Part shown: positions 16,725 to 23,382 of the stretch, piece by piece
How the letters are laid out: every line of letters starts with the position of its first letter
Position numbering within the stretch: position 1 is the first letter of the stretch
Assembly: GCA_025351875.1 (NCBI GenBank)
Contig: JANXVA010000564.1
Coordinates: 1-39,336 of the forward strand
DNA from: Myxococcales bacterium
Lineage (GTDB): Bacteria > Myxococcota_A > Polyangia > Polyangiales > Polyangiaceae
Reading direction: 5' to 3'
Length of the DNA: 39,336 nucleotides
Notes under the pieces: model-generated
Database searches by the model: none
The model's input: the letters and a program-made list of their open reading frames with translations, nothing else
Told to the model about the DNA's origin: nothing
Made by a program: the position numbers and the translations under genes

Positions 16725-17147
16725 TCAGGCCTTCCTTGGACGAGACGAGTGGGAGGCTTTCGAGAGCTCCGCGAGCTTGGCGACCTGCTGGGCGAGCGTG
16801 ACGTCGATCTCGTCGAGCGCGGCGGCGAGCTCGTTGTAGTCGAGGTTCTCGAGCTCGAGCGCGCTCGAGAGCACGATCTTCCCGTCCTCGAGCCCGAAGC
16901 TCACGTGCACCAGCGACTTGGCGTTGATGGTGAGGAGCTTCTGGTAGAGCTCGCCGTTCTGCGCCGGGTCGCCGTCGATGTCGCCGACGTGGACGCGCAG
17001 GACCACGAGGGGGGGGTCGACCCGCAGGACCGTGGGAGGCATGTTGTCGCCACCGTGGACGAGGAACGTGCTGGGCTGATCGTCGACGTGGGTAAAACGC
17101 CGGTTCATCTTGCCGAGGTACGCCTCGACGTCTTCAACGCTACGCAT
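16725..17147 (-). CDS. YbjN / type III-chaperone-like small protein, partner of PspA
   Basis: 140 residues, no signal peptide or TM segment. The pattern 'YLGKMNRRF', a beta meander, then 'LYQKLLTINAKSLVHVSFGLEDGKIVLSSALELENLDYNEL' (split here: LYQKLLTINA, then LVHVSFGLEDG, then ENLDYNEL) matches the YbjN/CesT-like fold. In that fold an N-terminal helix, a sheet and a C-terminal helix bind partner proteins. ATG 17147 is chosen; a GGAGAG motif lies somewhat far upstream. It is immediately followed by pspA (2-nt gap), suggesting it binds or tunes PspA (inference from gene order). It is divergent from the soluble kinase at 17430. Confidence 0.78.
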   Translation of the reverse strand: MRSVEDVEAYLGKMNRRFTHVDDQPSTFLVHGGDNMPPTVLRVDPPLVVLRVHVGDIDGDPAQNGELYQKLLTINAKSLVHVSFGLEDGKIVLSSALELENLDYNELAAALDEIDVTLAQQVAKLAELSKASHSSRPRKA

Positions 17148-17413
17148 GGGTATCGTGGGTCTCTCCGGGGCGGTCTGAACTGCGCAAGGCTCTACGAAAA
17201 CTCGCGAACATGTGGCTCCGCGCGATGAAGCTAACCACGCGATCGAGCCGGCCAAGTCTCGATAGACCTGGCATGGGGGAGGGAGCGTAGAGGGGGTCGG
17301 CGCGCCGTTCAACCGATCCGAACGCCGGAATTCCGGGGGGGCTCTCCCGGTTGTCCTCGTGCGTCGTGACCCCCCGCGTATCGAGGGCTTGTCGCCGGAC
17401 GTGTTGGCCGTGC
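17148..17413. other. Divergent intergenic region between YbjN-like gene and kinase
   Basis: About 280 bp in all, with no credible gene. It contains a perfect 12-bp palindrome CCGGAATTCCGG at 17325-17336, a possible operator for either side, and the kinase -10 listed separately. Confidence 0.5.
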
Positions 17414-17419
17414 TACTCT
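17411..17419 (+). promoter_or_regulatory. Extended -10 (TGC TACTCT) of the soluble kinase
   Basis: TG-n-TACTCT at 17411-17419 lies 10 nt before ATG 17430. A TTGTCG at 17389-17394 could act as -35 with 19-nt spacing. The implied leader is about 2-5 nt and there is no ribosome-binding site. Confidence 0.5.
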
Positions 17420-17429
17420 CGTCCGCGAC

Positions 17430-18467
17430 ATGGCATCCGAGCCTGGCCTGGCGCCAGGATCGATAATCGGCGGGAGCTACAAGATCCGCCGGCTGATCGG
17501 CCAAGGCGGGATGGGCGAGGTGTACGCTGCGGAGGGCCGAGGCGGCGAGAAGGTCGCCCTCAAAGTCCTCCACGAGCGGGCCGCCCAAGACCCCGACCTC
17601 GTCGCGCGCTTCAATCGCGAAGCGAACATCGCCAAGCAGATCCAGTCGCCCTTCGTCGCGGCCATCCTCGGCGCCGGGAAAGAAAAGGACGGCCGCCTCT
17701 GGATTGCCTTCGAGCGGCTCGTCGGTGAAGGGCTCGACGAGCGGCTCCGGCGCGAGCAGTACCTCTCCTTCGCCGAGGTGGCGCCGATCGTCGAGGACGC
17801 GCTCCAGGGCCTGACCGCCGCCCACAACGCACATGTCGTCCATCGCGACATCAAGCCGGCGAACCTCTTCATCGAGAAGCGGAAGCTCACGCCGGATGAG
17901 ATTGCCTCGGGTGATCACGAGGAGCGCACGCGCATCCTCGACTTCGGCGTCTCGAAGATGAAGTCGAGCGCCTCACGGCGGAGCGAGCCTTCGCTCACCG
18001 CCTTCGACGCCACGCTCGGTAGCTTTGCGTACATGGCGCCCGAGCAGGTACGTGGCTCGGCCCGTGTCGACGAGCGTGCCGATCTCTATGCGCTTGGCGC
18101 CGTCGCCTTCCGCGCGCTCACGGGGCGTCTGCCTTTCGAGGGCTCGAACGCGCTCACGCTCATCGCGCTCAAGCTCGACCGCGATCCGCCGACGCTTGCC
18201 CAGACGACTGGCGACACGTGGCCAGCGGCCATCGAGAAGTTCCTCTCCAAGATCATGGCGCGCGAGCGCGAGAAGCGCTTCGGCTCGGCCGTCGACGCGC
18301 TCGAGGCCTGGCGCAAGGTCTGTCGCGTCATGGGCAATGCACGCAGACGCCAGCCCGCGCCGCCGCCGCAACTCCAGATTCACGACGATCACACGGAGGT
18401 CACGGCGGGCTCGTTCACCGACGGCGCGCCCAACTCCTTCGGCGGCTTCCCGCCACGCCGCCGCTGA
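17430..18467 (+). CDS. Soluble Hanks-type Ser/Thr kinase
   Basis: 345 residues, essentially a kinase domain (about 17-310): glycine loop GQGGMGEVY, Lys45 in VALK, catalytic HRDIKPAN with Asp140, DFG at 171-173, MAPEQ. It has no TM helix, unlike the other three kinases here, so it should act in the cytosol. The segment between the catalytic loop and DFG is about 14 residues longer than usual and charged (KRKLTPDEIASGDHEER). The short C-terminal tail is Pro-, Asp- and Gly-rich. Divergent from the YbjN/pspA operon, so envelope stress may be its context (inference). The start ATG 17430 is supported by the promoter spacing. Its stop is 4 bp from the convergent lipoprotein gene. Confidence 0.92.
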   Translation: MASEPGLAPGSIIGGSYKIRRLIGQGGMGEVYAAEGRGGEKVALKVLHERAAQDPDLVARFNREANIAKQIQSPFVAAILGAGKEKDGRLWIAFERLVGEGLDERLRREQYLSFAEVAPIVEDALQGLTAAHNAHVVHRDIKPANLFIEKRKLTPDEIASGDHEERTRILDFGVSKMKSSASRRSEPSLTAFDATLGSFAYMAPEQVRGSARVDERADLYALGAVAFRALTGRLPFEGSNALTLIALKLDRDPPTLAQTTGDTWPAAIEKFLSKIMAREREKRFGSAVDALEAWRKVCRVMGNARRRQPAPPPQLQIHDDHTEVTAGSFTDGAPNSFGGFPPRRR

Positions 18468-18479
18468 CGGGTCAGCGGC
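18460..18479. terminator. Stop-codon hairpin between kinase and lipoprotein
   Basis: GCCGCTGA-CGGG-TCAGCGGC, a perfect 8-bp stem with a 4-nt loop. Each arm holds one stop codon: TGA 18465-18467 on + and the TGA read from 18474-18472 on -. It has no T-run; a two-way terminator or 3'-end stabiliser is inferred. Confidence 0.55.
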
Positions 18480-19215
18480 AGGTGCCGCTGTCGGCGCCGA
18501 GATTGACGCAGCCGTTTCCGTCGTGGATGGCGCTGCGCACGTGGAAGAGGCGGCAATTCAGCGTATTGCCGGCGGTCGGGCCGTTCGGTGGCTCGCCGCC
18601 GCCGTCGACTCCGCCGTCCTTGTAGGGGTAGCCTGCGCACTCCGTCTGGCACTCCGGGTAGCTCCCGTAAGGAGCAGCTCCGGCCTCGGGGGCGCACGCG
18701 CTGAGGCTGAGCCCGCAGAACGCCGTACACCGATCGCCGCACACGCCGCCTCCGAACGGGCCCGCGGCGAGGCAGTACCCGCCCCCGTTCGTGCGGGCGG
18801 GGCTCCCCGCGTAGTACTGGCGGCACGCGACCGTGTTCGACTCGATATCGCCGGCATCACCGGCGGGCAGGCGGGCACAAACCTCGAGGCACTCGATCCG
18901 AGAGGGATACTGAGCCTCCGCGTCCGCGCAGCTATCCATCACGAGATCGCAATATTTCGAGCATGAAGGCTCGGGTCCCGGGGTGGTGCCGCTGTCGTAG
19001 CTTCCCCCGTCGGCCGGACCCACCAGGCCGCCGTCCTTTCGGGGGCCGGAATCCTCGCTGGTCACGGGGGGCTCGGAGCTCTCCGTGGTGCTGCATGCGG
19101 AGGCAACGAGGAGGGCCGTAGCCGTCGTGACGACCCCGACGAGCCCGAAAGGGACCGCCGATGCGAGCGTTCGGGCGAGCGATCGGGGGGGGTGGATGAA
19201 AAGAAAGCGCCGCAT
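18472..19215 (-). CDS. Cys-rich lipoprotein, unknown function
   Basis: 247 residues. A long signal with lipobox ASAC (Cys41), then an Asp/Gly/Pro/Ser-rich linker ('DGG', 'DSG' units) to about residue 83. A domain with about 16 Cys in patterns such as 'CSKYCDLVMDSC', 'CGDRCTAFCGLSLSAC' and 'CQTEC' follows. The repeated C-x(3)-C...C spacing suggests two related disulfide-knotted units. The organisation is typical of exported myxobacterial lipoproteins. I do not recognise a named family. The start ATG 19215 begins a normal signal; no ribosome-binding site is evident. Divergent from the FHA activator gene. Confidence 0.8.
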   Translation of the reverse strand: MRRFLFIHPPRSLARTLASAVPFGLVGVVTTATALLVASACSTTESSEPPVTSEDSGPRKDGGLVGPADGGSYDSGTTPGPEPSCSKYCDLVMDSCADAEAQYPSRIECLEVCARLPAGDAGDIESNTVACRQYYAGSPARTNGGGYCLAAGPFGGGVCGDRCTAFCGLSLSACAPEAGAAPYGSYPECQTECAGYPYKDGGVDGGGEPPNGPTAGNTLNCRLFHVRSAIHDGNGCVNLGADSGTCR

Positions 19216-19388
19216 TACTTATCGAAGTCTGGATGACGGGCGGCACCTCGGGAGAGAGGGCGGGACCCACCATAAAGATGCTCGTTTCATGGTAGCGGGT
19301 GCGGGGGCCGGCGGCAAAGTCACCCCCTCCGGCATGCTCTCCGGGGCACACCCGGGGCTCCCTCGCGGAGCACCCCTTTGCATTCCTC

Positions 19389-19419
19389 TTGCCGTGACGC
19401 ACGCATAGCGTGTTAAAAC
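19389..19419 (+). promoter_or_regulatory. Promoter of the FHA activator gene
   Basis: TTGCCG at 19389-19394 and TTAAAA at 19413-19418 (spacer 18), or TAAAAC at 19414-19419 (spacer 19). The -10 ends 7-8 nt before GTG 19427, so the transcript would start at or just before the start codon. Confidence 0.45.
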
Positions 19420-19426
19420 GGAACCC

Positions 19427-20755
19427 GTGGATGCCACAGTCGTCGCGAAGGGTCGGCTGGAAGTCCGTGGCGGAACCCTCAAGGTCACGCGCGGACAAGC
19501 CAACAAGCAGACCCTCGAGATTGGTCCCGAGACCCAGGTAGTCGGGCGCAATGAAGCCTGCGACATCGTTCTCGATGATCGCAAGGTCAGCGCCGTGCAC
19601 ATGGAGCTCGTTGCGACCGAACGCGGCGTCCGTGTCCGCGACCTCGGATCTCGCAACGGAACCTTCATCGGGGACACTCGCGTCGGCGAGGTCTACCTGA
19701 TGAAGCCCACCATCATCACGGTGGGGGAGTCCGCGCTCAACTTCGTCCCCACGGAGCCCGAGGCGGTCGACATCCCGGAGGTCGCGCAGTTCGGACCGCT
19801 GGTCGGCGTCAGCCAGGGAATGCGCGCGGTGTTCGAGCGGTGCCGCAAGGCTGCACCGACCGATCTCACCGTCCTCATCCTCGGCGAGACCGGCTGCGGC
19901 AAGGAGCTCGTCGCGGCCGCCATCCACCAGGCGAGCTCGCGCTCGACCAAGCCCTTCGTCGTCGTCGACTGCGGCGCGATCCCGCCCACCCTCGCGGAGA
20001 GCGCGCTCTTCGGTCACGAGCGCGGCGCGTTCACCGGCGCCCAGGAAAAGCGCATCTCGCCGTTCGTCGAAGCCGACGGCGGAACGATCTTCCTCGACGA
20101 GCTCGGAGAGCTGCCGGTCGACGTCCAGCCGAAGCTGCTGCGCGCGCTCGCCGAGCAGCGCATCAAGAGCGTCGGCTCCAACACGTACCGACCCGTCAAC
20201 GTGCGAGTCATCGCCGCGACCCGTCGCGATCTCGTTCGCGAGGTCAATGCCGGCACGTTCCGAAGCGACTTGTACTTCCGTGTCGCGCAGCTCCGCATCG
20301 AGCTGCCGTCACTCCGCGAGCGCACGGAGGACATCCCGGCGCTCGTCCGCAAGATGATCACCGACATGGGCGATCCGAGTGCGTACAGCCGAATCACGAA
20401 CGATTCGCTCGAGCGCCTCATGCGTCACGACTGGCCCGGTAACGTCCGCGAGCTCCGCAACGTCATCGCCGTCGCCCTGGCGTTCGGCAAAGAAGGCCCG
20501 ATCGACCTCGCCGCGCATCTCGCGCCGATGTCCTCGGCGGCGAGCGAGTCGACTCCGACGCGCGGTCGCACCTTCCAGGACGCAAAGCGCGAGGTCCTCG
20601 CCCGTTTCGAGCGCGAGTACTTCACGGCGCTCTACGCCGAGTGCAACGGCAACGTCAGCGAGATCGGCCGCCGGGCAGCGATGGAGAGGGCGCACGTTCG
20701 TGGGTACCTGCGCCGTCACGGAATCGGCGATCCGAAGAAGTCCTCCGAATCCTGA
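19427..20755 (+). CDS. FHA-domain sigma54 enhancer-binding protein
   Basis: 442 residues, three domains. An FHA domain (about 26-105) has 'VVGRNEACDIVL', Ser55-Ala-Val-His58 and 'GSRNGTFI', the residues that bind phosphothreonine. An AAA+ domain (about 124-355) has Walker A GETGCGKE (153-160), the sigma54-contact loop GAFTGA (200-205) and Walker B IFLDE (221-225). A Fis-type helix-turn-helix ends the protein (about 405-438). It should open sigma54 promoters when its FHA domain recognises a phosphorylated partner, linking Ser/Thr kinases to transcription; this class is well known in Myxococcus. GTG 19427 is the only suitable start. Four intact kinases lie in the same window, but no specific partner can be named. 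Confidence 0.93.
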   Translation: MDATVVAKGRLEVRGGTLKVTRGQANKQTLEIGPETQVVGRNEACDIVLDDRKVSAVHMELVATERGVRVRDLGSRNGTFIGDTRVGEVYLMKPTIITVGESALNFVPTEPEAVDIPEVAQFGPLVGVSQGMRAVFERCRKAAPTDLTVLILGETGCGKELVAAAIHQASSRSTKPFVVVDCGAIPPTLAESALFGHERGAFTGAQEKRISPFVEADGGTIFLDELGELPVDVQPKLLRALAEQRIKSVGSNTYRPVNVRVIAATRRDLVREVNAGTFRSDLYFRVAQLRIELPSLRERTEDIPALVRKMITDMGDPSAYSRITNDSLERLMRHDWPGNVRELRNVIAVALAFGKEGPIDLAAHLAPMSSAASESTPTRGRTFQDAKREVLARFEREYFTALYAECNGNVSEIGRRAAMERAHVRGYLRRHGIGDPKKSSES

Positions 20756-20842
20756 TCTCGCGGATCTCGCGGATCGCCGATCTGGGGATCGCGTGAGGCG
20801 CTCTGGATTTCCTGCGGCGGCGTGCCTATCGATACGTAGCCA

Positions 20843-21604
20843 GTGAATCGCTTGCTCAGCCGCGCCCTCCAACTCGCGTCGATCGCGCTCTTCGCGCTGC
20901 TCTCCGCGCGTCTCGTTGCGCAAGACAAGCGCTATGCGATCGTCGTGCTGCTCGTGCTGGTCGGGTTCGGTGTGCCGGCGCTCCTGTCGCGCCGGCGCAT
21001 GCGTCGCCTCCTGATCTCGGGGGACGTACCTCGCATCCTCGGCACATGGCAGGGCTCGCTCCGTCGTGTCACCTACCCGGAGACGATGGCGCCGCTGATG
21101 ACGGCGACGGCCTACGCCGCCTATGGGTTCATCGATGCCGCGCGCACCTCGCTCTCCCGCGCCGCACGCGGGCCCGCGTGGGACGCCGCGGTGGAGCAGC
21201 GGCTCTTCGTCGAGGCACTCCTCGACGTCTACGAGGGCGAGCGCACCCAGGCGATGACGAAAGCGAGCGAGCTCGAGCAGCTACCGCTGCCGCCCGCCGG
21301 CTTCTGGATGCGGCGCAAGATTGCTCTCCTGCGCCGAGGAATCGCCGCGATGACCCGCGCCTTCGCCCACGAGAGCCACGCCGACGACGAGGTCGTCCTC
21401 TCGCGCGCCGGCCGCTCTTCGCCGCTCGTTCACTGGGCAATGCGCTATGCACGCGCCATCTTCCTCGTCGACAACGGGCGCAGGCACGAGGCACTCGAGC
21501 TCCTCGCCTCGGCCCCGGCCTGGCCTGCCGAGAGCGCCTTCCGTTCGTTCCACGACGAGCTCGTCACGACCGCCGAGGCGTCGCCCAGCGCGCCGGCGTC
21601 CTGA
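20843..21604 (+). CDS. Small membrane protein with helical repeat-like C-terminus
   Basis: 253 residues. Two hydrophobic helices (about 8-26 and 32-50) are followed by a basic 'SRRRMRRL' stretch, so the rest is probably cytosolic. Residues about 75-245 are helical with TPR-like features ('YAAYGFIDAARTSLSRAA', 'AIFLVDNGRRHEALELL'). I recognise no named family. GTG start at 20843; an AT-rich TATCGATACGTA lies just upstream, and there is no ribosome-binding site. It sits between two sigma54 activator genes with an 87-bp gap on the left. That gap contains two copies of CTCGCGGAT in tandem. Confidence 0.75.
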   Translation: MNRLLSRALQLASIALFALLSARLVAQDKRYAIVVLLVLVGFGVPALLSRRRMRRLLISGDVPRILGTWQGSLRRVTYPETMAPLMTATAYAAYGFIDAARTSLSRAARGPAWDAAVEQRLFVEALLDVYEGERTQAMTKASELEQLPLPPAGFWMRRKIALLRRGIAAMTRAFAHESHADDEVVLSRAGRSSPLVHWAMRYARAIFLVDNGRRHEALELLASAPAWPAESAFRSFHDELVTTAEASPSAPAS

Positions 21605-21614
21605 GTCGGCGGGC

Positions 21615-21644
21615 TTGAGCCCAGGTGCTCGCCTCCGGTAATGT
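21615..21644 (+). promoter_or_regulatory. Sigma70-like promoter, leaderless geometry
   Basis: TTGAGC at 21615-21620, spacer 18, TAATGT at 21639-21644, then 6 nt to GTG 21651. This is the clearest two-box promoter in the window, and its start point should fall on the start codon. Confidence 0.6.
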
Positions 21645-21650
21645 CCCGTC

Positions 21651-23336
21651 GTGACGTTTCCCGACGCTGGCCCGAACGTGCTCCCGAGGGTCGAGCCCGA
21701 ACCGAGGAGCGAGCGGCCGCCGCGGGTCCTCTACGCGGACGATGAGGAAGACGTTCGCGAGGTGTTCGCCGCGATCTTCGAGGACGACTTCGAGGTCACG
21801 TGCGTGGGGACCGGCCAGGAAGCGCTCGATGCGCTCGCTTCGCGCGAGTTCGACGTCCTCGTCTCCGACATGCGCATGCGCCCGATGAACGGCTCCGAGC
21901 TGCTCGCCAAGGCCTACGAGTCCCACAAGGATGCGCAGCGCATCCTGCTGACCGGCTTCAGTGACCACGACGATCTCGCCGACGCCGTGAATCGCGGCCA
22001 CCTCTTCGCGTACATGCAGAAGCCATGGGACAACGAGCAGCTGCGCCTCGTGATCCGTCGCGCGGCGGCGCAGCGCCGGCTCGAGCTCGAGAACCGTCGC
22101 CTGACGAACGATCTCAAGGTGTCGAATGTTCGGCTCCGCGACGACGTCGAGGCCGTCTCGCGGACGGCGTCGGCATCGCGACCAAAGCTCCTCGCGACGT
22201 CGCCCATGATGCAACGCGTGATGGCGCAGGTCACGGCCGTCGCAGGCACCGATGCGAGCGTCCTCCTTCACGGCGAGACCGGCACCGGCAAGGAGCTGAT
22301 CGCCGCCGAGATCCACGAGCGGAGCGGTCGTCGTCGCGCGCGGTTCGTCGCGCAGAACCTCGCCGCGCTCCCGCCAGAGCTCATGACCAGCGAGCTCTTC
22401 GGGCACGTGAAGGGCGCTTTCACCGGAGCGCAGCAAGCGCGTCGCGGTCTCCTCGAGCTCGCCGACGGCGGTACGCTCTTCCTCGACGAGATCGGCGAGG
22501 CACCGCCCTCGCTCCAGGCGCTCCTTCTTCGCGCGCTCGAGTCGCGCGAGTTCTGGCCCGTCGGCGCGAGTGAGCCCCGGCACGTCGACGTGCGCATCGT
22601 CGCGGCGACGAACCGCGACCTGCTCGAACGCGCCCACGGCGGGCACTTCCGTCTCGACCTCTACTATCGCCTCGCCGTGTGTCCCATCGAGGTGCCGCCG
22701 CTGCGCGCGCGGACGGAAGACGTGCGTGGGATCGGGCAGCCGCTCCTCGAAGCCGCCGCGAAGCGAATGAACCGTGAGCTGCCGCGCATCGGCGAGCCAG
22801 CCTGGTATGCGCTCGAGGCCCATCCGTGGCCGGGCAACGTGCGCGAGCTCGGCAACGTGATGGAGCGCCTCGTCATCTACCACGCCGGCCGCGACGTGGA
22901 GCCCGCAGACCTCGGCCTTCCGCAGGCGCTCCGCGCGAGCGTCTTCCCGTACAACGCGCCTTACGGCGCGCCCCCGGCCGCGCCCAGCGAGGCCGCGCGC
23001 TCGCGGCCGCCGGCGCCGTCGTGGAGCACGCTTCCGACTGCGGCGTACGCGCCGGACTCCGTCAGGGACCTCAATCGTGTCGATTCGCCTCCGCAGTCCG
23101 ACGACTTCGAGCTGCCGCCTCTCTCGCGGCCGCGGTTCGACGTCGATGCGATTGCCCCTGGGGCGCTCTCCCTCGAGCTTCCCGAGGGGGGGACGACGTT
23201 CGACGATCTCGAGCGTGAAATCCTGTCGCAGGTCCTTGCCCGCGCCGACAACAACCAATCGCGGGCCGCCCGATCGCTCGGAATGAGCGAGAGTACCTTC
23301 CGATCCCGCATGAAAAGGCTTGGTTTGAAGGGTTGA
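21651..23336 (+). CDS. NtrC-family response regulator (REC, sigma54 AAA+, Fis HTH)
   Basis: 561 residues. Receiver domain about 25-138 with Asp30/31, phospho-acceptor Asp73 (VSDMRM), Thr101 and Lys124 (MQKPW). A coiled linker follows, then AAA+ about 178-410 with GETGTGKE (208-215), GAFTGA (255-260) and LFLDE. A disordered Pro/Ala-rich linker of about 110 residues leads to a Fis-type helix-turn-helix at the C-terminus (QSRAARSLGMSESTF). It is a complete phosphorylation-controlled activator of sigma54 promoters. No histidine kinase is adjacent, so it is an orphan. The linker before the DNA-binding helix is unusually long. GTG 21651 is supported by promoter spacing. The next gene is a Ser/Thr kinase on the same strand. 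Confidence 0.93.
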   Translation: MTFPDAGPNVLPRVEPEPRSERPPRVLYADDEEDVREVFAAIFEDDFEVTCVGTGQEALDALASREFDVLVSDMRMRPMNGSELLAKAYESHKDAQRILLTGFSDHDDLADAVNRGHLFAYMQKPWDNEQLRLVIRRAAAQRRLELENRRLTNDLKVSNVRLRDDVEAVSRTASASRPKLLATSPMMQRVMAQVTAVAGTDASVLLHGETGTGKELIAAEIHERSGRRRARFVAQNLAALPPELMTSELFGHVKGAFTGAQQARRGLLELADGGTLFLDEIGEAPPSLQALLLRALESREFWPVGASEPRHVDVRIVAATNRDLLERAHGGHFRLDLYYRLAVCPIEVPPLRARTEDVRGIGQPLLEAAAKRMNRELPRIGEPAWYALEAHPWPGNVRELGNVMERLVIYHAGRDVEPADLGLPQALRASVFPYNAPYGAPPAAPSEAARSRPPAPSWSTLPTAAYAPDSVRDLNRVDSPPQSDDFELPPLSRPRFDVDAIAPGALSLELPEGGTTFDDLEREILSQVLARADNNQSRAARSLGMSESTFRSRMKRLGLKG

Positions 23337-23368
23337 AGGCCGAGCTGGGCGGTTCCTCGGCATGCAGG

Positions 23369-23374
23369 TACTCT
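23369..23374 (+). promoter_or_regulatory. -10 element TACTCT, 8 nt before ATG 23383
   Basis: TACTCT followed by GGGTGACG then ATG. It lies downstream of the alternative in-frame ATG at 23362, so if active it excludes that longer start. No convincing -35. Confidence 0.45.
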
Positions 23375-23382
23375 GGGTGACG

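Noticed and set aside
23362..23382. ATG 23362 as start of the kinase
   Set aside because: A -10-like element lies between it and ATG 23383, and no ribosome-binding site precedes it. It remains possible.
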